From an uncultured Bacteroidales bacterium (GTDB taxonomy: Bacteria > Bacteroidota > Bacteroidia > Bacteroidales > FEN-979): a DNA stretch of 17,727 bases. The stretch lies in NCBI GenBank assembly GCA_903928285.1, contig CAIYQH010000612.1, forward strand, positions 1-17,727, written 5' to 3'. The notes under the pieces are model-generated. The model made no database searches and was not told where the DNA came from. It was given only the letters and a program-made list of their open reading frames with translations. This document shows, piece by piece, positions 6,598 through 13,705 of the stretch (positions within the stretch are counted from its first letter, which is position 1; each line of letters starts with the position of its first letter). The translations under genes and the position numbers were made by a program.

Positions 6598-9500
6598 ATG
6601 AACAGCTACAAAAAGATCAACAACATCCTTGGCTGGGCTGTGTTTGTCATTGCCTCCATCGTCTATATTCTGACCTCCGAGCCCACCATGAGTTACTGGG
6701 ATTGCGGCGAATATATCTCCACCGCCTTCAAGCTTGAGGTGGGCCACCCGCCGGGAGCTCCGCTCTTCCAGATGATCGGACGCTTCTTTTCGCTGTTTGC
6801 CTTCGGGAACCTGCAGCATGTTGCCAGGATGGTCAACACCATGTCGGCCCTGGCCAGCGGGTTTACCATCCTGTTCCTGTTCTGGACCATCACCATGATC
6901 GCCAGGAAAATCGTCATCCGCGGGGATGAAGAGATGACCTCCCATAACCTCTATACCATCATGGGCGCCGGCCTAGTCGGTTCGCTGGCCTATACCTTTA
7001 CCGATTCCTTCTGGTTTTCGGCCGTTGAGGGCGAGGTTTATGCCATGTCATCCTTCTTTACGGCCATCGTAGTCTGGGCCATTTTTAAATGGGAGGAACA
7101 CGCCGATGAACAGCGCGCCTACCGCTGGCTGATCCTGATCGCCTACCTGATGGGACTCTCCATCGGCGTCCATCTGCTGAACCTGCTGGCCATCCCTGCC
7201 ATCACCTTCGTCTACTACTTTAAAAAATATCCGAAACCTTCCTGGACCGGCATGGTCATTACCTCCGCACTATCCATCGTGCTCCTGGCCATCGTGATGT
7301 ACGTGATCATCCCCTGGATTATCAAACTGGCCGGACTTTTCGAACTGTTTTTTGTCAACACTGCCGGACTCCCCTTCAACTACGGAACCATCATCTATTT
7401 CCTGTTCCTGGTGGGTTTGATCCTCTGGGGGCTCCGTTTCACGCGCAAAAAGGAGAAACACGTCTGGAATGCCATTATCCTGGCCTTTACCTTTATCGTG
7501 ATCGGGTATTCCTCCTTCCTGATGCTGGTGATCCGCAGTAATGCCGATACCCCGCTCGATGAGAACAACCCAGAAAATGCCATGTACCTGCTGGCCTACC
7601 TGAACCGCGAACAATATGGCGACTGGCCCCTGCTCAAGGGGCAATATTACAATGCGCCCGTGGTTGACCGCGCCGATGGAAATCCTGTTTATGTGAAGGA
7701 TATCAAATCGGGCAAATATGTAATTACCGATAAACGCGAAAAGGTGATCCCGGTCTTCGACCCGCGCTTTACGACCCTTTTTCCGCGGATGTGGGATCAG
7801 TCGGAATCAAGGTTTGAGGGCGAATACGTCCGCTGGGGACATGTAATGGGAACCCCTGTCGAAGTTCAGTCGGGAGAACGGTCTGAAACCCGCAACGTGC
7901 CTACCTTTTTCGAGAACCTTACCTTTTTCTGGAATTACCAGCTGGTGCATATGTATTATCGTTATTTCATGTGGAATTTCGCTGGAAAACAGAATGATAA
8001 TCAGGGATTGGGCAACAAAATCAATGGAAACTGGAAAAGCGGCATCGCCTTTGTCGACACAATGCGGCTCGGGCCGCAGGATATTCCCGAAAGCCGCAAA
8101 AACAGGGGTGACAACAGCTTTTATTTTCTGCCGCTGCTGCTGGGCCTTATAGGGGTTTATCTATCCGTCAAACAGGATAAGCACAATGCCTGGGTTATCT
8201 TTCTCCTTTTCTTCATGACCGGCATTGCCATTGTACTCTACCTGAATTCCCATTCGCCGCAGCCACGTGAACGTGATTACTCCTTTGCAGGCTCCTTTTA
8301 TGCCTTTGCCATGTGGATCGGGCTGGGGATCATCCAGTTGGTGCGATGGCTTGAAAAGTATGGCGGAAAGAAAATCGCCCTGGTCGTATCGATGATCCGC
8401 GGCCTGGGAGTGGTCACGCTGATGGCCCAGCAGGGATGGAATGACCATGACAGGTCAAACCGCTATACCTCGCTGGCCATGGCAAAAAATTACCTGAATT
8501 CATGCGCTCCGGATGCCATCCTTTTTACCAATGGCGACAACGATACCTTCCCCTTGTGGTATGCCCAGGAGGTGGAGGGATTCCGTACCGATGTCAGGGT
8601 GGTGAACCTGAGCCTGCTCAACACCGAATGGTATATCGACCAGATGAAGCGCCAGGCTTACAATTCGAGCCCGGTGCCATTTTCGCTGACAAAAGACAAG
8701 TACCGCCAGGGAACGCATGATGTTACCTACCTGATCGAGGATGAGGGGCTGAAAAACACCTATATCGATGTGAAGGACCTCCTGGGGATCATCGCCACCG
8801 ACGATACCAAGCTGAAGATGAATACCTCGCAGGTTGGCATGATCGACTATTTTCCAACCAAGAAATTCATGGTTACCTACGACCCCGCCACGATCAAGAG
8901 TACGGGAGCCATTCCGCGCGGAATGGAAAACAGGCTGGATACTATCCGCTGGGAGATCAAGGCCCAGGCTGTTGAAAAGGCCAACCTGATGATCCTCGAC
9001 CTGCTGGCGACCAATAACTGGAAGCGCCCGGTATATTTTGTGATGACCACCGGAGCCGATACCTATATAGGGCTCGACAAGTATTTCCACCTCGAGGGCC
9101 TGGCTTATCGCCTGCTCCCCATCAGGGCAAGGGATGCCGACGGACAGGTGGGCGAAGTCAATACCACCATCATGTATGATAACGTGATGAACAAATTTAC
9201 CTGGGGCGGGATGAACGACCCACGGGTTTATATCGATGAAACCAATGCCCGGATGGTGATGAATTTCCGCGGACTGTTCGGCAGGCTTTCCGACGCCCTC
9301 GTTCGCGAAGGAAAGCTCGACTCGGCCAAACGGGTCATCGACAGGTGCCTGGAAGTGTTGCCCGAAACAGCTGTCAGTTTTGACTTTTTCACAGTTCCCC
9401 TGGTTGACGGCTATTTTAAAACGGGTGAAACTGCCAAAGCCAACGCCCTGGCTGTTAAACTATTAAAAAATATGACAGGTGAGCTGGCCTACTATTTTTC

Positions 9501-9684
9501 ATTTCCCAATGAAGATCTTAAACGGCTGGATATAAATATCCAGGAGTCGGTGTATACCATCCAGCGGCTGGGTGTTGCCCTCAAGGAGGCAAAGCAGGAT
9601 AAGATGGCTGCCAAGACCGATGTGGTGATGAAAAAATACTATGACCTTTATATTGAAAAGGTTTATCAGCCACCCACCCAATGA
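6598..9684 (+). CDS. DUF2723 family multi-membrane protein (GT-C-like glycosyltransferase)
   Basis: This 1028-residue inner-membrane protein has about 8-9 hydrophobic segments in residues 10-312, about three more at 508-605, and a long soluble C-terminal region. Diagnostic motifs are SYWDCGEYI (32-40), with acidic residues on the first loop as in GT-C enzymes, then GHPPGAPLF (49-57), RERDYSFAGSFYAF (557-570), HDRSNRY (617-623) and GDNDTFPLWY (646-655). The family (PF11028) is nearly universal in Bacteroidota. It is related to eukaryotic TMEM260, a protein O-mannosyltransferase, so a role in lipid-linked sugar transfer to proteins or envelope glycans is a reasonable inference. The donor and acceptor are unknown. 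The length and motifs look complete. Its TGA stop overlaps the next gene's ATG, indicating coupled translation with the deacetylase. Confidence 0.9.
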   Translation: MNSYKKINNILGWAVFVIASIVYILTSEPTMSYWDCGEYISTAFKLEVGHPPGAPLFQMIGRFFSLFAFGNLQHVARMVNTMSALASGFTILFLFWTITMIARKIVIRGDEEMTSHNLYTIMGAGLVGSLAYTFTDSFWFSAVEGEVYAMSSFFTAIVVWAIFKWEEHADEQRAYRWLILIAYLMGLSIGVHLLNLLAIPAITFVYYFKKYPKPSWTGMVITSALSIVLLAIVMYVIIPWIIKLAGLFELFFVNTAGLPFNYGTIIYFLFLVGLILWGLRFTRKKEKHVWNAIILAFTFIVIGYSSFLMLVIRSNADTPLDENNPENAMYLLAYLNREQYGDWPLLKGQYYNAPVVDRADGNPVYVKDIKSGKYVITDKREKVIPVFDPRFTTLFPRMWDQSESRFEGEYVRWGHVMGTPVEVQSGERSETRNVPTFFENLTFFWNYQLVHMYYRYFMWNFAGKQNDNQGLGNKINGNWKSGIAFVDTMRLGPQDIPESRKNRGDNSFYFLPLLLGLIGVYLSVKQDKHNAWVIFLLFFMTGIAIVLYLNSHSPQPRERDYSFAGSFYAFAMWIGLGIIQLVRWLEKYGGKKIALVVSMIRGLGVVTLMAQQGWNDHDRSNRYTSLAMAKNYLNSCAPDAILFTNGDNDTFPLWYAQEVEGFRTDVRVVNLSLLNTEWYIDQMKRQAYNSSPVPFSLTKDKYRQGTHDVTYLIEDEGLKNTYIDVKDLLGIIATDDTKLKMNTSQVGMIDYFPTKKFMVTYDPATIKSTGAIPRGMENRLDTIRWEIKAQAVEKANLMILDLLATNNWKRPVYFVMTTGADTYIGLDKYFHLEGLAYRLLPIRARDADGQVGEVNTTIMYDNVMNKFTWGGMNDPRVYIDETNARMVMNFRGLFGRLSDALVREGKLDSAKRVIDRCLEVLPETAVSFDFFTVPLVDGYFKTGETAKANALAVKLLKNMTGELAYYFSFPNEDLKRLDINIQESVYTIQRLGVALKEAKQDKMAAKTDVVMKKYYDLYIEKVYQPPTQ

Positions 9685-10298
9685 GTCCCGTAGCCCCGCC
9701 TTTTTTCCTCAGGTGGCTGAGTCCCCGGTACCTTGTGTGTGACCTGCCAACAGCAGAGAAGGTCATCTACATTACCTTTGATGATGGCCCAATTCCTGAA
9801 GTAACGCCGGAGGTACTGTCAATCCTGGCAAAATATGAGGCCAAAGCCACCTTTTTCGTGGTGGGCGACAATGTCAGGAAATATCCCGAAATTTTTAAAC
9901 AGATTAAGGAAGCAGGACATGCCATCGGAAACCATACCTTTCATCATCTCAATGGCTGGAAGACCTCGCCTGGCGCCTATGCCGAGGATGTGAGCCGTTG
10001 CAGGGACTATGTCGAAACAAAGCTGTTCAGGCCTCCCTATGGCCGCTTTACACTCTCCCAATACTTCCTGCTGAGAAACGACTACCGGATTATCCTCTGG
10101 TCGGTACTGACCAGCGATTATGATAAACGGGTAACGCCTGAACAATGCCTGAACAATGCCATTGATCACACGAAACAGGGATCTGTAGTCGTTTTTCACG
10201 ATCATCTGAAATCCATCGCCAATGTCAGGTACGCCCTGCCGGCGATGCTGGAACACTTTTCGGCGCTGGGCTACCGGTTTGAGGGGATCAGTCTATAA
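9681..10298 (+). CDS. Polysaccharide deacetylase (NodB-like, CE4) family protein
   Basis: This is a metal-dependent carbohydrate N- or O-deacetylase of 205 residues, essentially a single NodB homology domain. The five CE4 motifs are visible: TFDDGP (32-37, base Asp34 and metal Asp35), GNHTFHH (83-89, metal His85 and His89), RPPYG (117-121), LWSVLTSDYD (139-148), and VVVFHDH (169-175, catalytic His173). There is no signal peptide with a charged n-region and no membrane anchor. The product may be cytosolic, acting on lipid-linked precursors, or exported by a route I cannot see. The ATG overlaps the DUF2723 stop (ATGA at 9681-9684), so the two products are probably made together. Its 3' end overlaps radC by 6 bases, tail to tail. 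Confidence 0.9.
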   Translation: MSPVAPPFFLRWLSPRYLVCDLPTAEKVIYITFDDGPIPEVTPEVLSILAKYEAKATFFVVGDNVRKYPEIFKQIKEAGHAIGNHTFHHLNGWKTSPGAYAEDVSRCRDYVETKLFRPPYGRFTLSQYFLLRNDYRIILWSVLTSDYDKRVTPEQCLNNAIDHTKQGSVVVFHDHLKSIANVRYALPAMLEHFSALGYRFEGISL

Positions 10299-10991
10299 CA
10301 ATCCCTCATCGGCAAAACTATAGTACCCGTCCTCTCCGATAATGAGATGGTCAATCACCGCCACATCCAGCAAAGCGCCCGCATCACAGATTTTTTTGGT
10401 GAGGATTTTATCCGCTTCGCTGGGCGTCACCACGCCCGATGGATGGTTATGCCCGAGAATAATGGAGGAGGCGTGGTGATCGAGGCTGATCTTGAAAATT
10501 TTCTTCGGATCAACCACAGTTCCTGAAATACCTCCTTCACTGATGTTACACTTATGAAGAACCTTGTTGGCACGGTTCAGCAGGATAATCCAGAATTCTT
10601 CATAGGGCAGGTCGCCTATCGTGCTGCGAAAAATATCGTAGGCATCCCTGCTGCGGCTTATCTTTTCCCGCACCATTACCAACGACTCATTCCGCCGCCG
10701 CCCGATTTCCAGGGCTGCAATGATCGTGATGGCCCGCACTTTGCCGATTCCCCTGACGGCGAGCAGGTCGGAGATACTTAGCTTTGATAGTTCGGCAAGG
10801 TTGTCATGCGCCAGCTTTAATATTTGCTTTGCCAGATCCACGGCCGTATCATGACGTGTTCCGGAGCCGATAAGCAGGGCGAGCAGTTCCGCATCGCTCA
10901 TGCTGTGGCGCCCCTTGAGGAGGAATTTTTCCCTCGGACGGTCATCTTCGGCCCAGGTGCGGATTGGCGTGCGGTTGATGTAAGTTTCCAT
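10293..10991 (-). CDS. radC: RadC family JAB/MPN-domain protein
   Basis: This is a full-length 232-residue RadC-like protein. The N-terminal UPF0758 region includes a helix-hairpin-helix-like segment at 74-98 (DLLAVRGIGKVRAITI). The C-terminal JAMM metalloprotease-like domain (about 110-232) carries His181 and His183 in HNHPSG, followed by Ser191 and Asp194 (TPSEAD), the zinc ligands of JAMM proteins. The historical DNA-repair role of RadC is not well supported and its substrate is unknown. It is transcribed divergently from birA. The palindrome TGATTAATCA (11001-11010) lies 9 bases upstream of its ATG, but I found no clean TAnnTTTG box. Confidence 0.93.
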   Translation of the reverse strand: METYINRTPIRTWAEDDRPREKFLLKGRHSMSDAELLALLIGSGTRHDTAVDLAKQILKLAHDNLAELSKLSISDLLAVRGIGKVRAITIIAALEIGRRRNESLVMVREKISRSRDAYDIFRSTIGDLPYEEFWIILLNRANKVLHKCNISEGGISGTVVDPKKIFKISLDHHASSIILGHNHPSGVVTPSEADKILTKKICDAGALLDVAVIDHLIIGEDGYYSFADEGLL

Positions 10992-11000
10992 GGCTTTTAT

Positions 11001-11010
11001 TGATTAATCA
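11001..11010. promoter_or_regulatory. Perfect 10-bp palindrome upstream of radC
   Basis: TGATTAATCA is identical to its reverse complement and lies 9 bases before the radC start. This is a reasonable position for a dimeric repressor site, but no regulator is known. AT-rich palindromes of this size also arise by chance. Confidence 0.3.
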
Positions 11011-11133
11011 GGAAAACATAGAAAAAGTAATGCGGGAATCCCGTTTTTTTTTACAGTTTCGGACCAGGGATTACACTAAAATGGTCGAAAGCCACGTTAT
11101 ATCTCTATTCCGGAGATTCTCCGTGAGGAAAAA

Positions 11134-11147
11134 TAATTTTGCAAAAT
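11134..11147 (+). promoter_or_regulatory. Putative birA -7 box overlapping a 12-bp palindrome
   Basis: TAATTTTG (11134-11141) matches TAnnTTTG and would start transcription about 12-15 bases before the birA TTG. It overlaps a perfect 12-base palindrome, ATTTTGCAAAAT (11136-11147). A second short inverted repeat, CGGAG/CTCCG (11111-11123), lies where the -33 region should be. Together these look like a regulated promoter, although BirA-type autoregulation is not expected from a ligase lacking a DNA-binding domain. Confidence 0.45.
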
Positions 11148-11160
11148 AATCCAGAGAGCA

Positions 11161-11913
11161 TTGATCGGCTATAAAATTTTCGAATTTGACAGGGTTGATT
11201 CAACCAATACCATAGCGGATCAGATTTTTCAGGAGCATGATCCTGCCGGCGGGGAGGTCGTATGGGCGCATGATCAATATGCAGGCAGGGGCCAGCATGA
11301 CCATACCTGGCTGAGCGAACCCGGGAAAAACCTCTCCTTTACCATTATCCTGCGTCCCCGGTTTCTTGCCCCCCACCGTCAGTTCATGCTGAATAAAGCC
11401 GTTGCGCTTGGCGTAGCCGATTTCGTTGCCGCCGGGCTCGGCAGGGTATCCCATCCTGCGGTATCAATCAAGTGGCCCAATGATATCTATGTCGGTGAAA
11501 ATAAGATCGGGGGGATCTTAATTGAAAACAAGATCATGGGATCGAAGTTAGATACTTCGCTGGTGGGCATTGGCATCAATGTCAACCAGATGGTTTTTTC
11601 GCCCGAAATCCCAAATCCCGCCTCCCTCATCAGTTTCCTTCACCAGGAAATGGATATCAGGGAGATGCTGACCGGAGTTTGCCGGCATCTCAACGCGAGG
11701 TATGCTGCATTGCAGGATCCTGGTAACGGTAATCTGGATGCTAATTACAACTCCCGCCTGCTGGGCTTTGAACTATGGCGCGATTACACGTTTCGGGGGA
11801 GTACCAATAGAGCGAAAATCAAGGGTGTGAGCCTTACAGGGCAATTACTGATAGAAACGCACACAGGCGATACCTTAATGTTCGACCATGGAGAGGTGGG
11901 GTTTGTACGCTGA
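11161..11913 (+). CDS. birA: Biotin--[acetyl-CoA-carboxylase] ligase, monofunctional
   Basis: This cytosolic enzyme activates biotin to biotinyl-AMP and transfers it to carrier-protein lysines. It has 250 residues and lacks the N-terminal helix-turn-helix of bifunctional BirA, so it is probably only a ligase. Motifs are DSTN (13-16), the biotinyl-AMP loop GRGQHDHTW (42-50), KWPNDIYV (104-111) and NKIGGILIE (114-122), followed by GIGINVN (136-142) and a C-terminal SH3-like domain. The start appears to be TTG at 11161. The protein N-terminus aligns with the family here, and no ATG or GTG lies in frame nearby upstream or before the catalytic domain. The 3' end converges on the beta-barrel gene with an 11-base gap. 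Confidence 0.93.
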   Translation: MIGYKIFEFDRVDSTNTIADQIFQEHDPAGGEVVWAHDQYAGRGQHDHTWLSEPGKNLSFTIILRPRFLAPHRQFMLNKAVALGVADFVAAGLGRVSHPAVSIKWPNDIYVGENKIGGILIENKIMGSKLDTSLVGIGINVNQMVFSPEIPNPASLISFLHQEMDIREMLTGVCRHLNARYAALQDPGNGNLDANYNSRLLGFELWRDYTFRGSTNRAKIKGVSLTGQLLIETHTGDTLMFDHGEVGFVR

Positions 11914-11924
11914 AATGGCGTTGC

Positions 11925-12689
11925 TTATTTATTGTACCTTTTCCCGAACATAACGCTCACGTACAAGGTCAGGAATAAATTCTGTCGGGGATTGTAAGCC
12001 ATGATCGCCACCGGCAGGGGAGAGTAATCGAGCGTCGCCCCGGCTTCGAGGGAACTGATGAGCCTGTTCCTGGCGCCGAATTCAAAATCAAGGCCTGTTT
12101 TTCCATATACACCGGGATGGAAACCCAACTGGCTGAACCCCGAAAGAAAGGATCCCCTTCCGAAAATATCATAAATTTGCTGGGTGTCAGGATTATACTT
12201 CTCCTCTTTGAACTGGTCGGGATAGCCATCCCTTTTATAAATAATATAGAGGAATACCGGTTTTGTTACGGCAAGGGAAAAACCTCCGTAATAGATCCAG
12301 CTTAATTGGACGCCACCCCAGTAGGGTTTCCGGTTCAGGATATGCTGCTGACCGACACCGCCACGAAAAAACCATACATAGTTTAGTTTTCCGTAAAAAA
12401 ATGAACGTGAATCGGAATAGTTCGGGTTGATACTCCTGACCTCCTTCGAGGATTTATAAGTGGAAAATTCGACCTCCCACATCAACTGGCGCAGCGCCGC
12501 AAGGTTATGGCCTTTCCTGAATTTCAAACCCCATCCGTTTGTGTGGAGCATGGCTCCCAGGCTCCACTGGTTCTCGAGTAACACATTCTCGGGTATGGTA
12601 TCGGCCACAGCATCGGTTCCCTGGCTCTGAGTAAAAGCCTGCCCTGTGAAAAGGGTCAGCAACAACAGGGAAAGGAGGATCGGTTTCAT
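11925..12689 (-). CDS. Outer-membrane beta-barrel-like protein of unknown function
   Basis: This 254-residue exported protein has a signal peptide at 1-20 (MKPILLSLLLL core, probable cut after AFT). Alternating aromatic and polar strands follow, such as SLGAMLHTNGWGLKFRKG (43-60), FFYGKLNYVWFFRGG (97-111) and VQLSWIYYGGFSLAVTKPV (127-145). The final strand is LFLTLYVSVMFGKRYNK. This is the layout of small conserved outer-membrane barrel proteins of Bacteroidota with no assigned role. The ATG at 12689 begins a clean signal peptide. An in-frame start at 12758 would put coding sequence through a terminator and promoter. It has its own -7 box at 12714-12721 and is probably transcribed alone. Confidence 0.75.
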   Translation of the reverse strand: MKPILLSLLLLTLFTGQAFTQSQGTDAVADTIPENVLLENQWSLGAMLHTNGWGLKFRKGHNLAALRQLMWEVEFSTYKSSKEVRSINPNYSDSRSFFYGKLNYVWFFRGGVGQQHILNRKPYWGGVQLSWIYYGGFSLAVTKPVFLYIIYKRDGYPDQFKEEKYNPDTQQIYDIFGRGSFLSGFSQLGFHPGVYGKTGLDFEFGARNRLISSLEAGATLDYSPLPVAIMAYNPRQNLFLTLYVSVMFGKRYNK

Positions 12690-12713
12690 GTACAGGGAGG
12701 ATCGGTAATCTGA

Positions 12714-12721
12714 CAAAGGTA
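12714..12721 (-). promoter_or_regulatory. Putative -7 box for the barrel-protein gene
   Basis: The minus strand reads TACCTTTG, an exact TAnnTTTG match, 24 bases before the ATG at 12689. It directly follows the U-tract of the upstream terminator, sharing its last T. The position where a -33 TTTG should lie falls inside the terminator hairpin and does not match. Confidence 0.55.
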
Positions 12722-12752
12722 AAAAAGAAATGGGAAGCCGTAGCCTCCCATT
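12721..12752 (-). terminator. Rho-independent terminator with cUACGg tetraloop
   Basis: The minus-strand RNA has a 10-base-pair stem, AAUGGGAGGC with GCUUCCCAUU (one G-U pair), closed by a UACG tetraloop on a C-G pair, which is an exceptionally stable loop class. It is followed by UCUUUUUU. The arms are 12729-12738 and 12743-12752. It is directional: on the plus strand the stem is followed by A and C bases, not T. It ends the small lipoprotein transcript, whose stop codon lies 30 bases upstream. Confidence 0.85.
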
Positions 12753-12782
12753 CTTCAAAAAAAATCAAATGGAAAAGCTCTT

Positions 12783-12905
12783 TTAACGACGCTCAATTTG
12801 GTACCTTTGCTTTTCACCATACGCAGCACAATGTTGGTTCGAAGTACAGGAAGAAACAATACCTAACAGAACAGTGGCTAATAATATAACAAGTATTTTT
12901 TTCAT
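12783..12905 (-). CDS. Small lipoprotein, 40 residues
   Basis: This short gene encodes a start-to-stop frame of 40 residues. MKKILVILLATVLLGIVSSC gives a signal peptide with lipobox ending at Cys20. The mature part is only 21 residues, TSNQHCAAYGEKQRYQIERR after the cysteine, with one further Cys25 and a basic end. It is bracketed by a well-formed promoter upstream (12940-12971) and a strong terminator downstream (12721-12752), which makes it a real transcription unit despite its size. Very short lipoproteins with a CxAY motif and a basic tail occur in Bacteroidota, but no function is established to my knowledge. It would be anchored in the inner or outer membrane. Confidence 0.75.
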   Translation of the reverse strand: MKKILVILLATVLLGIVSSCTSNQHCAAYGEKQRYQIERR

Positions 12906-12939
12906 GGTGTCTGCTTCTGATGTGAGTGAAAATCTGGTG

Positions 12940-12971
12940 CAAAAGTACGGCTATCTGCAATCATGAACAAA
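12940..12971 (-). promoter_or_regulatory. Bacteroidota-type promoter for the small lipoprotein
   Basis: On the minus strand TTTG (12968-12971) is followed by 20 bases and then TACTTTTG (12940-12947). This matches both elements of the TTTG / TAnnTTTG consensus with ideal spacing, and is the best promoter in the window. The predicted start near 12933 gives a leader of about 28 bases to the ATG at 12905. Confidence 0.75.
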
Positions 12972-13024
12972 TATTTTTAAAATTTATTGTGTAAAGTTAT
13001 CAACGTTAAATAGTTTATAAATCG

Positions 13025-13705
13025 ATGGAAAAGGTCAATCCTGTAATTGATGAAAGTTGGAAAACGGTGTTGGGCGCGGAGTTTGAGAAAATATATTTCC
13101 AGGATATCAAGAAATTCCTACTGGAGGAAAAACAAAAATATCGCATTTACCCACCAGGAAGGATGATTTTCAATGCATTTGACCATACACCATTTGACAG
13201 GGTCAAGGTGGTTTTGTTAGGACAGGACCCATACCACGGACCAGGGCAGGCACATGGCTTATGTTTTTCGGTGCCGGCCGGTATACCGAAGCCCCCCTCG
13301 CTGAACAATATCCTGAAGGAGCTGCAATCAGACCTTGGGTTGGTTCCCCCTGTAAGTGGCGACCTCACCAGGTGGGCCGACCAGGGGGTACTCCTGCTGA
13401 ATGCCACCCTTACGGTCAGGGAAAACCAGGCTGGTTCACACCAGAACCACGGTTGGGAAACCTTTACAGATGCAGCCATCTCCCAGCTCTCCCTGTTGCG
13501 AAGCGAACTGGTATTCGTCCTGTGGGGTAATTTTGCCATCGCCAAACGGTCGCTGATCGATGAATCGCGCCACCACATCCTCACGGCGGTGCATCCCTCC
13601 CCGCTGTCGGCGCACCGGGGCTTTTTCGGATGCCGCCATTTTTCAAAAATCAACAATTTATTACGGCAACAAGGCGTTAATGAGATAGACTGGAGCTTAT
13701 CATGA
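13025..13705 (+). CDS. ung: Uracil-DNA glycosylase, family 1
   Basis: This cytosolic base-excision-repair enzyme removes uracil from DNA. At 226 residues it is full length. The catalytic water-activating loop is GQDPYHGPGQAHG (66-78, Asp68 and His71), FSV (81-83) shapes the pocket, and LLLNATLTVR (123-132) contains Asn126 for uracil recognition. The DNA-intercalation loop HPSPLSAHRGFFG (190-202) carries catalytic His190. The ATG at 13025 gives the standard N-terminus. The TGA stop overlaps the next gene's ATG by four bases, so the MbnP-like lipoprotein is probably co-translated. No convincing promoter was identified in the 119-base spacer shared with the small lipoprotein. Confidence 0.96.
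   Translation: MEKVNPVIDESWKTVLGAEFEKIYFQDIKKFLLEEKQKYRIYPPGRMIFNAFDHTPFDRVKVVLLGQDPYHGPGQAHGLCFSVPAGIPKPPSLNNILKELQSDLGLVPPVSGDLTRWADQGVLLLNATLTVRENQAGSHQNHGWETFTDAAISQLSLLRSELVFVLWGNFAIAKRSLIDESRHHILTAVHPSPLSAHRGFFGCRHFSKINNLLRQQGVNEIDWSLS

Noticed and set aside
7270..9090. Several minus-strand frames within the DUF2723 gene.
   Set aside because: They are antisense to a conserved membrane protein and read as His/Gln/Asp-rich low-complexity sequence typical of shadow frames.
11033..11052. CGGGAATCCCG followed by nine T residues, looking like a plus-strand terminator.
   Set aside because: The usable stem is only four or five pairs, and no plus-strand gene ends just upstream; the nearest, the deacetylase, ends over 700 bases away behind radC.
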